64,000 nucleotides of DNA from Mugil cephalus (lineage: Eukaryota; Chordata; Actinopteri; Mugiliformes; Mugilidae), in contig NC_061771.1 in NCBI RefSeq assembly GCF_022458985.1, forward strand, positions 22,331,501 to 22,395,500, read 5' to 3'. The notes beneath the pieces were generated by a model. It was given only the letters and a program-made list of their open reading frames with translations, was not told the DNA's origin and did no database searches. Made by a program: the position numbers and the translations under genes. Each line of letters begins with the position of its first letter. The stretch's first letter is position 1. Below, piece after piece: positions 21,954 to 34,640 of the stretch.

Positions 21954-24900
21954 CTACGACAAAGACACGGCGGGTTTGTTACTCCAGATTCAAATCGCGT
22001 TCATCGTCACTTAGAAACACACAGAGGTGTGAAATACACACACAATAACTTTACTATAACTGCAGCTACTGCTGCGCTACTTCACCTACTACATGACAAC
22101 ATACAGATATACACAACTGGAGACTGTAGATGAAAACTGTGAACTGATGTTCTACAACTACACATGATGCTGGAAGTAGAGGAGCTGCCTATTCAATGAA
22201 TGAATGAATGAATGAATGAATGCTGTTACTGATACTATAGATACAAGATTATGTACAAGAATATAACTAGAGTGAACACCATATATACTATATACAGACT
22301 GAGCATTATTTTTGTAAGAGTTGTTGTCTTAGTAACGTCCACATTGATGCCAGGTCCAAACCTTTCCCGGAATAACACTGAATTGTCACAATTTAAATGT
22401 TATTTACTTTTTTAATGCAGTGTTTCCCATACAATGTTAACACTATGGCAGCTCGCTAGGGTCTAATTTACTCCCCTATGGTCTCATAACGAATTGGAAA
22501 TATTTTCCATCCATTTGTTTTTTTTTTTGTTTTGTTTTTTTTTTTTAACTTTGAAATTTCTAACTAGTGGGATGTCAGAGTCCAGAAACCTGTTCTGTTA
22601 TGGTCTCATAACGAATTGGAAATATTTTTACATGTTTCAAACAACTTATGTTTACGTTGTTTTCCCCATTTCTCCCTGCGTCTCCTCCTCAGCCCTTAGA
22701 CGCACAACGGACGCTCACCTGCTCTGCTCTCAACTCAACGTAGCACGAGAAGCTACTTTTGTTTACGTTAGTGCTACTTTTTAAACCCTGATGTTTGTGA
22801 TTTTTTAGACCACAGAGATTTACATTTACATAAAGAGAGTTGGTCAAAACCTGGAGGAAAAGACTTCAAACTAAACTTAATAAGCGCTAGGTAGCAAAAT
22901 TAGATTGAAAGTCAACTGTTTACTATAAATTCGATTTATTCGCTGTTACTTTATTCAATTACACACATTTATGTATAGAATTCGATGTCTGAACCGCCTC
23001 ATGTTTAGTTTCCCTATATATGAACTCCACAGGCTGCTGCTGTTTGGAGCTGAATGCCATATTTGTGTTATTGCGGTAATTTGAATATGGGGAAAAAAAC
23101 TAAACAAACAGGAAATAGGCATAAAATAACATTTTTGTAGAATGTAAACACTCAAGGGTGCTACACAAAAGTTGCAAATGTCCACTGTCTATTGTAAAAA
23201 TAAATTGTCCAAGATCTGTCCATTAACTGTTTAAGGACCGCCATCTTGTTTGAACAAACTTTATCTATATTTTAGTGGACAAAACTTTCCAAATGCTTCG
23301 TGTTGTGTAGCAAAGTTGCTTATTGTGCTGAGATTAATAAATGAAGCAGTACAGATCTAGACATGCACAGACTCTTCTGAAGATAATTTGTGGATCACAT
23401 TCATAAACTGAACAATCCGGGACAAATCCATCACCACACAAAGTTGTTGCACAAAGGTTTTACAATAATGTAGAAATACAGGTGACAGACATATCAAATT
23501 AAAACCTCCACTTTACTTTTCTATTGATTCTCTGACATAAAAAAAAACAGGGAATTTGGAAAACTGCTGTGATTAGATGCTTACGGAGAAAACAACAAAG
23601 CTGGTGAAATGTAGAACGAATGAAGGAAGGAAGGAAGGAAGGAAGGAAGGAAGGAAGGAAGGAAGGAAATGGAACAAAGAGTAAAAGTATCTCACGGTGA
23701 TCTTGCTCGTCACTGAGCCGACCGTTGAGACCTCCAGGCCCATACGCAGCCTCTTCTGTTTCTCACAGTACGCCTTCCACGTGTCTTCATTGAAGCCGTA
23801 GTTGAAGTAGTCGGACAGGTCGGCTCCTGCAGAAAGAAAAAACATGTACGTTTTGTCAAACACTTCATATCAGCCCAGTAGCATATTTAATACAATAACA
23901 GCTGTTACTATTATTAGATGTTAGGTCATATTTATTGGTATATACATGAGTCTTGCATAGATACTGCTACCTGCAATACGTTTATGAAATATTATCTATA
24001 ATTAATATTCTACTTATGCAAACCATACATTAAAAAAACAGCTTTTATTTTGGAGCCACAGAATTATGACTGAGGGGCACATTTGACCCAGGTTTGTTTA
24101 ATTTTTAGCTTCACAATCAACGACACACACCTGGCTTCCTCCAGGGTTTCTCTTCGAACAACTCCATGTCCACCTCCAGCACAGGAACGCCATTTATATT
24201 TCCAGGTGCGTCGAGATCTACGCCCTTTAGCTTCGCTGCAACTGAAAATAAACAACATAACGTGTGACGTTTTTCTTTTCAATATACACAAAAAGCAGAA
24301 TTATTATACTGTTTTTAGCAGAACTTGGTTTAAGTAATAGTGTGCGCTACCTTGTCCGTAAGGTCTGGAGCCTGGTGTCTTTATGTTGAGGTTGACAGGT
24401 GGAGCTCCATAAGGCCTGGAGGGTAAAGAAAACCATTAAACCCTGTGAGCATCAACTCAAGAGGTTATTTAAAAGACGCCAACAAATAAAGGAACTACCA
24501 GTAACATATCAAAACGTGACTGGAACCTACGCGTATTGCGGTGCTCCAGTTTTTATGTCGCCGATGGTGACGCGGACATCGTCGTCGTCATCGTCACTGT
24601 CGCTGTCGCTGTCAGCATCCTCGCCTGCAGCTTCACCTGTGCCCTTAAAGTCCAGAACAAGAAAAAAAAAAAAGGATGAGACAGCTACAAACACACAGTG
24701 CGTTTACATGCACCTGAAAAAACTAATTATTCCCTTAATTGGACTCGAAATGGACAACTTAAGCGTGTGTAAACACGGTACTCCGACTAAAATCTGAGTT
24801 CTTATCTGATTAAGATACCCAGATAATGCGATTGCAACTTGTATTTTTCCGGCATGTATACGCTCAATCAGACTACAACAGGGCAATGTGTGTGCGCATG

Positions 24901-26565
24901 TTCTACAACCGCGGTGCCGGCATGTGACCACAGAACTAAAACATCCAAGAGCTGGTCGCAGTAGAAGAACCATCTGAGGGATGGCACACATCGTATCTGC
25001 ACCGGAAGTAGGACGTACATTACATGCGAAATTTTAAAAAAGTGAACTATTATCCATCTGGTTGCGGGTTGAAACACTGGTCTGCCGTATGACTCTTGTT
25101 CATTATATGAGATAATAGGTCATCCGGAAAGGGGGCCGTATTAACATGGTATTAACATGCTGAAAAGACACATATCGCCACCTAGTGTGGAGGAGGAGAA
25201 CATGTTCCCGTCAGTTATTCAATTTTCTCCGCTGCATGTAAACTGGGACGAGGGCCACATTCAGAAAGTTGAATTTCGAGCGCAGCTCAATTAAGATGTG
25301 CATGCAAACACACTGAATACGTTTCTAAAAGGGCCATAACAACAACAGTGTTATTGTCCTCTTAGAAAGCACTACACATACCAAGACAACGTGCGTGTGA
25401 GTTACTTACCTCAGAGGCCACTCCATTTCCTGTAGCGTGTGGAGCACCATCGTCTGTTTCAGCAGCAGCAGGCGCACTGCTGCAGGTAAAATGAATCATC
25501 AAAACATTACATTTCCCAGGATGCCAATCATTACCGTGATTATTTAGTCATTACCTGAGCAAAAGTGAATATTTCCTGGCACAAGATTTCTAAAGTATTG
25601 GTAATCATATTTTCTGAACTCCTCTTTGGGCGTCTATGGTCAACATTTACAAATATTAAAACAATTAATGCTAGGAGTAGTTGCCAGGAAAGAAGTGAAA
25701 CGCGTCGGCCACGATGCTTCCGAAAACACTGGATGTCGTATGTCTCCTTGTTGTGATACGTTTCTGTTTTGTTGTTTTTTTGGTATTGTCTTTCATTGTG
25801 GTGTGAGGACATCTGGTGTTTAACTTTCTAGGTTTGCAATAAATTTTTTTAGTTTTTCCCAAATTGTTTTCAGACCCCACCAGATATATGGCAAATCCCT
25901 TAAGAAAGGGAAATATATTAGTTTAACAAAAATAACGAATATAATTAGGAAGGGCCCTTTCTTTCTCATAAACCTGAAAAATTAACTCACCAATGTCAAA
26001 GAACTATGAGAAAGACGTCTTCAGTGTGATTTTTAAAAACAAACTTTAAGTAGCATACTTTCACTAAATATAAAACGCATTTTAAATAAAAACCTTTCCT
26101 CACTAATACATCGATCTCCTGGTCCGATGTAATGTAATAAAACAATTCTTTACCTTTCCAAGGAAATACTTTTAATTTGTTGATCCGTAATGCAAGTGTA
26201 ATCAGGATTAATTGCGGCCTCATGTGCTCATATTTTAAACTACTCACACACAAAGTATCTTAGTGGTTCGAGATGCAGCTTCAGATTCATAATGTCACTG
26301 GTTCAAATACCCTCTACGTCCATGCCTGATGTGCCTTTAGGATGCATCAGAAACTCCCTAAACTGTTCCTCAGCTGCGTCACACATATTCCTGTATGCAG
26401 TGAGTAATTCTTTGCTACGTGTGGGTGTGTATCCTCCAAAGCAGTTTCTGTTTCGTAAACAAATCTTCCTCCGTATCTGAACAGGTGCTTAATGACCTGA
26501 TCTGGTTTACCTGACTGCAGCATTCAGTTTGGCTTCTTCATCCTCTTCTTTGCTCTCGGACTCGT
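15921..26565 (-). CDS. fip1l1: Pre-mRNA 3'-end processing factor FIP1 (Fip1l1)
   Basis: Fip1 is the subunit of the cleavage and polyadenylation specificity factor that binds U-rich RNA near poly(A) sites and recruits poly(A) polymerase in the nucleus. Fourteen exons, all in phase, give about 510 codons. In order the protein has an acidic N-terminal region (runs of D/S), GDIKTGAPQ and PVNLNIKT motifs, the Fip1 core ([20 protein letters not shown]), a [20 protein letters not shown] segment, a proline-rich region and an Arg/Glu/Asp/His-rich C-terminus ending in NQDGME. Human FIP1L1 has the same order. The initiator exon (normally ending ...EWLYG before the DE-rich exon at 26,511-26,565) was not found, so the 5' end is open. 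The gene points away from kit. It is probably the fip1l1b duplicate, judged from gene order only. Confidence 0.93.
16071..16340. repeat. Homopurine tract in the last fip1l1 intron
   Basis: The plus strand is almost entirely A and G for roughly 260 bp (GAGGAGAAGAGAGGAGGAGA and similar). The fip1l1 transcript therefore has a long C/U-rich stretch just upstream of its last acceptor (CCCCCATTAG). Long open frames here on both strands are composition artefacts. Confidence 0.8.
17483..17512. repeat. (ATCT)n microsatellite
   Basis: About seven ATCT units in a fip1l1 intron. Confidence 0.85.
18715..18835. mobile_element. Fragment of the GTCTCCATGGTTACGGCC repeat family
   Basis: This fragment shares GTCTCCATGGTTACGGCC and GATTAGCAGCATTAGTTTGA with 61,965-62,045, and in reverse complement with 56,110-56,215. 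It lies in the fip1l1 intron between the exons at 18,422 and 18,969. Confidence 0.55.
20210..22640. repeat. Small duplications and microsatellites in fip1l1 introns
   Basis: AACTAGTGGGATGTCAGAGT occurs at 20,242 and 22,563. GGTCTCATAACGAATTGGAA occurs twice about 120 bp apart (22,480 and 22,603), a short local duplication. (TTA)n lies at 20,518-20,547, the second copy of the 3,575 dispersed repeat at 20,563-20,742, and (AATG)n at 22,193-22,223. Confidence 0.6.
23620..23669. repeat. (GGAA)n microsatellite
   Basis: About twelve GGAA units lie 27 bp from the donor of the Fip1-core exon (23,696), on the intron side. Confidence 0.85.
23696..26565 (-). CDS. fip1l1: fip1l1 N-terminal exons and Fip1 core
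   Basis: Exons in transcript order are 26,511-26,565 ([18 protein letters not shown]), 25,410-25,479, 24,531-24,643 (acidic, then [14 protein letters not shown]), 24,351-24,415 ([13 protein letters not shown]), 24,131-24,235 ([20 protein letters not shown] to EEKPWRKP) and 23,696-23,826 (the Fip1 core to SKIT). The acceptor of the 24,531-24,643 exon is weak (TTCTGGACTTTAAG); a nearer CACAG would break the frame and was rejected. Codon phases agree at every junction. Confidence 0.9.
24696..25315. mobile_element. Non-autonomous DNA element with 18-bp inverted ends
   Basis: The left end CAGTGCGTTTACATGCAC (24,696-24,713) and right end GTGCATGCAAACACACTG (25,298-25,315) are inverted repeats with two mismatches. 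At 620 bp it has no coding potential. It sits about 50 bp upstream of a fip1l1 exon acceptor on the minus strand, so it forms most of that intron. No clear target duplication was seen. Confidence 0.68.
25480..26510. other. fip1l1 intron
   Basis: No exon or repeat was recognised in this AT-rich stretch. Codon phase across it is satisfied by the exons on either side. Confidence 0.5.
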
Positions 26566-28159
26566 CTGTAACAAAAATCAGAAGAAACACAATTAATGCA
26601 ATTAGTTATTTTAGCTTTATCTAAGACTAGGCGGCATCGAGTGTTACTTAATGTTCAGCCAGTGCTCAAAATCTAATTTAATGGTCTTGAATGGTCTTTA
26701 TTCTTTATAGCTACTGCATTTTTAAATGACACACTTTAACATCCTGACTTGTATAGTCTGGAAATATGGTGCTCGCTGCTTCACACCTGTTCAGTTATTT
26801 GTAAGCAGTTTATATTATTGTATGTAATCCATATGCTACACACCTGTTCAGTGAAGAAGGTTCAGTCAACCAGTTTACTCTGGACTGAAGGTGAGCGCCT
26901 CACTGCCATTTTGCACACTATACTTTACCTACATCATCGCAAGATTTGCAACCACACTTCTCATTTTTGCATTACTTATCACCAGGTGTGTGTTTTTTTC
27001 ATGTATTTTACGTATATATATTTATTCCAATATGTTAATTCTGTTACTTTTTTTTCTAATGAGCTTAATTGCCTCCTGCCGACAAATTGAGTTTCCTGAA
27101 TCACCCACATCACACCTGACAGACTATTTGCACTACTCATAACACTGCAGAGTACTTTATTTGCATTACTACTAATATTACATATTACTCTTGCACAGCT
27201 GAATTTGTCCATTTAGTTTTCTTCAATACACTGTGTGTTGTACTGTACTTCACAAACAGCTAAAATAAAGGAAAGAGAATTCACCCATTTTTATACGCAG
27301 CCAGTCTCTTGGTTTATAATATGATGTTGTGCGGAGCCAGTGCAATGAAATTACGTTGTGTACACACTTGTTGTAAACCTGGATTATAATAAAATTTGCC
27401 TGGACGAAGAGAAGCTAAATAAATGGTCTCAACTCTTTTTAGATTGACCTGAATATTTTAAGAAAATATTGGGAAAACATTTAAACCCCAAAGCGTTTGC
27501 ACTTTTGTTTTATTTCTATTAGTTTTGTAACTGCATTTTATCCTGACCATCTTTGCACTGTTGTACTTTTTCTGTAAATATTTTGTAAATAAAAAAGAAG
27601 AAGAAGAAGCTAAACAAACGGTCACTGCTCGCTTAGCTTCCATGCTAACGGCTAACGTTACAAACCGCTCTCTCTCGGGGTTATTTGTTCATTAGTGGTT
27701 TATTAGCGTGGACTGTGACACGCTTTTCCCTCATCGTGTTCATTTGGGTTGACTTAATAGACAAGCGATTGGTTTTCATGTTACCCCATACGCCATTCCC
27801 CCTCATTTCAGGGCTAGGCACAAAGGCGTGTGTTTTAGTTCGTTTTCCTCCGACAGACATTTCCCGCTCAACCAGCGAGGCAAACAGGCGGCTTTGCCCT
27901 TCTCCGAGAATGTCGTAACAGGAGAGACAAAAACTTCATTAGAAATGCAATGGAGACATATTATTAATTTCTCAGGTTAGAACGTGGGGAGGTGTAGTTT
28001 TTGTACATAAATTGTGACTTCATAGATTCACGCAACCTTAGCGAGCAAGCGTGAACCCGGAAGAGATTGTGAGCGTCCCGCTAAGGTCAAAGTGTTGCGG
28101 CTGGAAACTAGAGCGCCCCCCAGCGGATACGACAGAACACTTTCCATCTAGATACCGAT

Positions 28160-28657
28160 ACAGATCTGATAAATACACAGATCAGACACAACATTGAAAC
28201 CACTGAAAAGATAAGTAAATAACAGTGACCATCTTGTGACAATACAGTGCAGTTCTGCTGGGAAACTTCTGGACCTGGCGTTCATGTGGATGTTACGTAG
28301 ACTTGTACCAACCACCTAGACCAGACCAGGTACCCCCACTGCATTAGTAATGACACTCCTTGATGGCAGCAGCCATCCCCAGAAGGATGCAGTCTGACAC
28401 ACACACACACACACATACAAAACATGGCATAAGGTGTACACAAGTATCTGTGGGATGATCCACAGAGACTCCTCCCCTCATCCCATAGACTCAAAGTCCC
28501 CCACTAACAATATTCTGTTTCAAGTTTCCAGACACCACAGGACTCCCTCATTCTCTGATGAGTCAGATCCGTTTTGAAGGCTCAAGGGAGACCTACGCAA
28601 TATTAGGAAGGTGGTCATGATGCTATGGCCTGATATTTATTGTATTTCTAAGTGCTG
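28160..28657. mobile_element. ATCAGGCATAACATTATGACC-family element (long copy)
   Basis: It starts with a diverged end (GATCAGACACAACATTGAAA) and ends TTAGGAAGGTGGTCATGATG and ATGGCCTGAT. Internal words (CTCCTTGATGGCAGCAGCCA, ATCTGTGGGATGATCCAC, TTCTCTGATGAGTCA) recur in the copies at 50,455 and 53,096. A (CA)n tract lies inside. Confidence 0.6.
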
Positions 28658-30705
28658 ACCATAGACCGTATGATTCATTCTCCAAGCAAAACATTAGGTA
28701 CTCGATTAATGTTTGATTTAACAGTCCTGCACTAAACCTCCTTCTGTTATAAAAACTCCTTCTGCTGTTTTATATATTTTCCAAAGGCACAATCATACAA
28801 TATAATCATATGTGCGCTTCAAAGAGGAATCACAGTAGCTTCTTTATACTGTGAGGTTTCTTGCCCCGTCACAGCCCTGTTTCTCTTGTTAAGTGCGTGT
28901 GGATTGATCTGCTGATATCAATACCACATCAATACCACGACCGATCTGAAGGCTACTTGTGAGTATTGATACTAGCGTCGATATGATTGACAGCAAACAA
29001 ACAGACCCATCAGGTGTTGGAGCACTAACACTTCTGAACGCATCTCTGATTCTGTCGATATGTGCAATCATCAACCCTTAACTTTATTTTTTTTAAAAAA
29101 ACAAAAAACATACAGATAACATGTTGTATACCATGGCAGTGGCAGTATTCAACAGTAATTAAAATATACTGAAAAGAATATATGTTCCCATATACAGGGG
29201 CTTACAGTACTTAATATCCTTTATGGATAAATTGAAAGACATCATTCAGATATCAGCAGGTGTTTTAACACAACTGAACCCTCTGATCACCAACCAAGGA
29301 TGCAAATATCATTCATCCAGGTGACCCACAGGCTCATAACCTATGACTGAAAAGTGCGTGTGAATACTGCACATGATTCCTGAAAATATCCTCCCAAAAC
29401 AATGAGCTTTTATTTGCTTCTCTATTGAGCCCCCACTCCCCTGAAAAGAAACTCTCCAAGAATTCAGAACCTCACTGCCGGGCATTCAGCTCCCACTCAG
29501 GAACGAGGCCGTCTGGAGTTAATAGGTGGGCAGATGCTCCAGCGTCACAAATGCTCATGTGCTCCAGAAAAATCATCCAGGTTCCAGGTCAATTTCCATT
29601 TGGCTGCAAAGATGCAAAAAACACACAGCTGAATGCTACACTATCAGCTGAAGATCAGCTGATACCTAAGCCTCCTTCTTCTGTCTTGTGAAAGGGCATC
29701 AGAGAGTGCCCGGCCACGCCAGCGGCTCCGTGAGGTTGCATTTAGCCACAGTGGGGTTTTGTGCTCAAAATTACGGCCTGCTCTTGTTTTTGTGGTTTTG
29801 GTAGACGTTAAGATGTTTATACATCCTTCCTGCCTCCATTTAGCTTTGGTAGAAGTGAAATTGCATCGCAGGCCCAAACCATAAGAACAATATAACACAA
29901 TTAGAGTAGGAGGGAAGCAGTGAGTGAAAAGTTTGCTTGGTTAAATTACTATAAGCTACCAAGGACTCTCCTAAGTGGAAGCGTGCCCTATTCTATAAAA
30001 CTTAACTCTGTGGTGGTGATGAACGTTTATACAAGTGCTGTTGTAGTTGTAGGTCCAACTTTCAGGTTGCCTGTAAATGCACAATACAATTACAATAAAT
30101 AGTAATAATATGATTTGACACATAGAAGGATATAAAGTTGCTTCCTTTAACGCACCTTTACTATCAGGGACATTAACATAAAGATTAAACATTAACAAAT
30201 CCAAACTGTTCTGTGGTGCATCACAAGATCTTTAATTGTTTAGACTAGAATTTTTTAGAAAATTTGAAAAAGCTGGAAAACGAATGAAAAAAAAACAAAC
30301 AAACATAAAATGTGACCTAATAATAGTCACTTGTAAAAGTCTTATCTTGTAAAGCTTTTAAAAGTTTTGTCTTAAAAGTCAAACGGGAGCAGCCTGGGAG
30401 TCCTTGGTGTGCTTGGCAGTAAATGTGTGTCTTTGGTCGCAAATCCGGATTTAAGAAGCGCAAGAAAAGCTTTCTCCGCTGACCTTAGTGTGCAACGTAG
30501 CACGTGTCAGCTCAGTGTGTCTCGGAGCTCGGAGCCGATCAATTTAATGCCTTATAAGTGACTCTCAGCTTGATTTAATGCTTTTCTCTAATCACAAAAG
30601 TGCGCACTTTACATAGTTTTACTTTATGTATGAGACATACGGGTAGCATCTTATGGGTTTCTACTTTTTTAAGCAGCATTAGCCACATCTATTATTATTT
30701 AGCAT

Positions 30706-30965
30706 GTACACCGATCAGGCATAACATTATGACCACCTTCCTAATATTGTGTAGGTCTCCTTTGTGCCTCCAATACAGTTGTAACTCATCAGAGGATGGA
30801 CGTGTGTCTTCTGATGGAGTCCTGTGGATTGACGGGTGGGGCCTCTGTGGATCAGGCTCGTTCCAGAGCATCCCACAGATACATTGCTATGCTGGTGGGG
30901 GGTTGCCTGGTCTGGTCTAAGTAGCATCCACATGGTGGATCAAAAGTTTCCCAGCAGATACTGAA
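30706..30965. mobile_element. ATCAGGCATAACATTATGACC-family element
   Basis: It begins TACACCGATCAGGCATAACA and continues ACCACCTTCCTAATATTGTG, GAGGATGGACGTGTG, CATCCCACAGATAC and GTTTCCCAGCAGAT. This is the same family as 28,160-28,657 in the opposite orientation. Confidence 0.6.
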
Positions 30966-31577
30966 TTGTCACAAAATGGCATATGACGATATTTACCTAA
31001 TTACCAACAAGACTGACCGGATGACACGCTGTGAGATCTGTAGCACAATGTGGCAGCTTTAAAGCTCCAAAGCACAGAGCATCATCTGTAAACCGACTCT
31101 CAAGATTGTTGTTGCGGTTCCGTTGGCTCAAGACGTTCCCAGTTAATGCAAAGAAAGACGCTGTTAATGCATTTATGGCCGTTTGACCGGTTAAGTGTGT
31201 GTGTCTGTGTGTGTGTGTGTTGGGGGGTGTGGGCCACTTTAGCTGCTGTCGCTGAACGACAAGCAAATCTGTGGATTTTCTCACTCTCCGTCTCCACCAC
31301 CACTTTAGCTGTCATCGCTCCGTTACCGTGGCGATGAGGCTACCGGGATAACGGTCGCACATGCTCCGGTTTATCTGATGCTGAAACAAAAGTAATTCAC
31401 GTGCGTGCGTGTGTGTGTGTGTGTGAAAGAGAGAAAGAGTGAGAAGTGGGTGGTAATATTACAGATGTGAGTAGATTGATTTTTTGCCCCCCTATGTGAG
31501 AACCAGAGGGGTTCATATCACAATCATCTACTGTATCAGATCATCGGTTTTTGTGTGGGTTTTCTGTGAGTTCACAC

Positions 31578-31634
<57 letters not shown>
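31578..31634. repeat. (CA)n microsatellite
   Basis: A nearly perfect CA repeat of about 54 bp. Confidence 0.92.
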
Positions 31635-32045
31635 GCACAAAAGAACGAGAGACTAATGGTCTGAGTTAAACTGATAATGGAAATTGCATTTATTTCATTC
31701 ACTCCGTCTCCCACCCAAACTCGTCTCCCTTCCAGTCTGTTACTACTCCATCTTTCTGATCACACTCTTATTTTTATTCCATACCGCCCGTTTGCTGTTT
31801 TCTTTTTCCCCCCTTCCATCTCTATTTAATATACTCTCTCCCACTCCCTCTATTCTTTCTTGTGCTCTCACTAAAATTAGCATTTGCTGGCATGATTCTA
31901 ATTAGGCTCCGTTTTTTCCTTTGAGTCGAATAAATCACAGGACATTTTTTTTTTACCGCGAGCACAACAGACAGCTCGACAACATTACTCGTGCAATCGC
32001 ATTACCACACAAGATGCAAGGCACATTTTGCAAGCAAATAGTAAA

Positions 32046-32500
32046 TCATTGGTTTTCAACAGGGGGTCCGTGACCCCTATGGCGTCCGCAGAGGTGCTGC
32101 AGGGTGGGTCGCAAAACCTTTGATCTTTATATATATATATATTAAAATTTCTTTAACTACACATTAACACAAATCTCACATATTTTAGTAAAGGGATCCA
32201 CTGAGCGCCACACTAGACCTGTCAATCTAAGCCTCCTGTAGACAGTAGGCCCCGCCCCTATCGCTGCTGAGCCAATCAGGAGGCCGCACATTACTCTAAG
32301 AATCCCCGCAATTGGCCCAGAGCCTATTCAGTCAAGTTAAATTTTGAATATGACAATTATTTTTATTATCTGTCTTTTACTGTTGCACATGTTTGAACCT
32401 GTGTATTATTTGATCATCTTAATATTGAATGCAGAATGATGATAATAAAGATTCTAAATAGCACTAATTTAATATAGAACACATATAATAGGTAGGGAGT
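32046..32500. mobile_element. hAT-like GGTTTTCAACAGGGGGTCCG element
   Basis: It begins TTGGTTTTCAACAGGGGGTC and shares this start plus TATTTTAGTAAAGGGAT, TTAATATTGAATGCA and TTTAATATAGAA with 40,782-41,115. The right inverted end was not found here, so this copy looks truncated or carries internal extra sequence. Confidence 0.55.
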
Positions 32501-32639
32501 AAACTCTTTCCATCCTCCTGTCCCACTTCATTGGCTCCCCTCCTCGTCGGCTTCCCCCTCACCCTCGGCATCACCCTGCCTCTCTCCGTCTCCTTTTGGC
32601 CCCGCGCGCCCTCCCTCTCCATCCATCCCTCTCTCCTTA

Positions 32640-32995
32640 CGGTGGATTAGGACGGCTTACAGCCTAGTCGATGCTAATCAGGTTTATCCAGACAGAGGGC
32701 GATCATTGGGCTATCAGTAATTACACACGCTGTTATTAGCCTCCTCAGATACGTGGCCTGGCACATTTTCAATCCACATCATCTCTTTGGATCAAACATA
32801 TGGTTATCTCTCAACGGCGTGACGACACGGCGGCTCGACGCGGACGTTTCCGAGCCTTTGTTTTGCAACACAAAGATCCATCTGTCGCGAAAAACAAACA
32901 TGCTTTCAATTCAGGCTCAAGGCCTCAGAATATGAACAAACCGAATCTTGTAAATGTGATTAGGAGTAATTTTCCTAATTGCTGTGTCATTTAAC
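32640..32995. promoter_or_regulatory. Candidate conserved non-coding / enhancer stretch
   Basis: This non-repetitive stretch has a mixed composition with many TAAT, ATTA and GATT cores, GATA-type words (TTATCC, GATAAG) and none of the decay signs seen around it. Examples are GCTAATCAGGTTTATCC and CAGTAATTACACACGC. It lies 5.5 kb upstream of the kit start. The call rests on composition only; no alignment was possible. Confidence 0.22.
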
Positions 32996-34479
32996 ATTTG
33001 AGATAAGGACAGATTTATTGTGTTGTGTGATTTGTGTAGGTATGTTTATGCCACCTTATGTTGCACAAAAAAAAAGCGTGAAAAAAAAGCTAAATATATG
33101 AATATTTAATAAGCAGAAAATTTACATTTTAGACACTTAACCCACTAATCTGATTATTTCTGTTGCTGAGTCAGTGCTTGTTTTGCATTCCATTGAATAA
33201 TCTTCCAGTATATTATACACCTGTCACTGAAGCAGCATTTTTTTTTTAGTTTTTGCTACTGAGTGTAAAAATAGACAGATCTGTAGTCACTGTGCACAAT
33301 CAAAAGTGAACTATATCAAAGTAAATCCAAGTCCATACCTCTAAAAAGAATTTTTTTTTTTTTTTTTATTGTCCTAGCTCTTATTCCAATGCATCCAATG
33401 GGTCGTAATTGATATGCGAAACACCACAATTGAACCATGGATGGACACTTAACGACCACACAGAGTGGGTTAAAAAATAAATGAATAAATAAATATATAA
33501 ACTCCAGTGCATTGACTGTAATAAAGGATAGGGAAGACAAATGGGCACAGATATCAGGTTTATAATGTCCAGTCAGCAGACATAGAGGAGTGTTGGATTG
33601 CACCTTGGAAGAAAAAAACAAATAAATAAATAAATAAATAAAGGTTATCCTAAGCTTTTAGTCCACCGCCAGAAGAAGAAATGATGTGGTATCCTTTCAG
33701 TTGAAATGTGTGTGTTCGAGTGTCTGTGTGTGTTTTCCTCTTAGTCTGTGGCTTTTCTTTTTTTCCCTCACCGCCAGGCAGAGACGAACATGCCAAGTGT
33801 ACGTGTCCGCCTGGAGGTGTGAAAGATTGGTCCATTTGTAGGTGATCGAGTTAGGACGTGAGTGTGTGTGTGAGTGCGTCAGAGAAGGGAGAGAGGGGAG
33901 ACAGGGGAAGGTGAACGAGAACGAGAGAGGAATCTTTTTCATTACGTAATCTAATCTAAGTGGCTATTTTTCTTGTATAAAACCTCTGTTGCCCTCAGCG
34001 AGACCGCTGTCCTCATCTGTCTAAAAGCTCCCCGTGACTCACGCTGTGGGTCCGCACACACCGGCGCACACACACAGACACACACACGCCACGTTACAGT
34101 GAGTCAGCCCAGATCTGTTGTAACGCTCACCTCGACAATGAATAATGTAATAGGGAAAGGCGTATAAACTGCTCAGATGACATGTGAACTCAGTGGCGAG
34201 TGGACATATGGATGATTGTGAATGATCCACACAACAAAACACACACAAACACATATAAGAGCATAGAGCATTTGTGCAGCTGGTGGACAGGTGGATTGTA
34301 CTTTGACACCTTGCGGCGTGGGCTTCTTTTGTCTAACTGGAAATAATTCAACACAAGGTCTCCGACTCCAGCTGAATGGTTTGTGAAGTTTAAAGCAGAA
34401 ATCCAACATTTCTGGGGTTAAAATAGGCATATTTAGCGTGTGGTGGTGGGTTAGATTTGAAAATAGAAACTTCTGTGTG

Positions 34480-34640
34480 CGGTTAATAAATTCAAAGCTA
34501 CAGCCAGCAGCTGGTTAGCTTAGTTTAGCACAAAGACTGGAGTTAGGAAACAGCTTGCCTAGTACTTTCAGTCATTGTTGGTTTACTTCCCTCCAGGCTC
34601 CTGGAGTCAAAATCCTCCCGTCAAGAGAACTAGATGTAGA
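34480..34640. repeat. TTAGCTTAGTTTAGCACAAAG repeat fragment
   Basis: The words GGTTAGCTTAGTTTAGCACA and AAGACTGGAGTTAGGAAACA are typical of a very common teleost interspersed repeat. A related fragment lies in the kit 3' UTR near 54,275-54,345. Confidence 0.45.

Noticed and set aside
24637..24643. Nearer CACAG acceptor for the acidic fip1l1 exon
   Set aside because: It shifts the frame relative to the preceding exon; the weaker GGACTTTAAG acceptor restores phase.
27458..27643. Minus-strand frame MEAKRAVTVCLASSSS as fip1l1 first exon
   Set aside because: It lacks the expected acidic WLYG end and has no donor in phase 1 at a suitable place.
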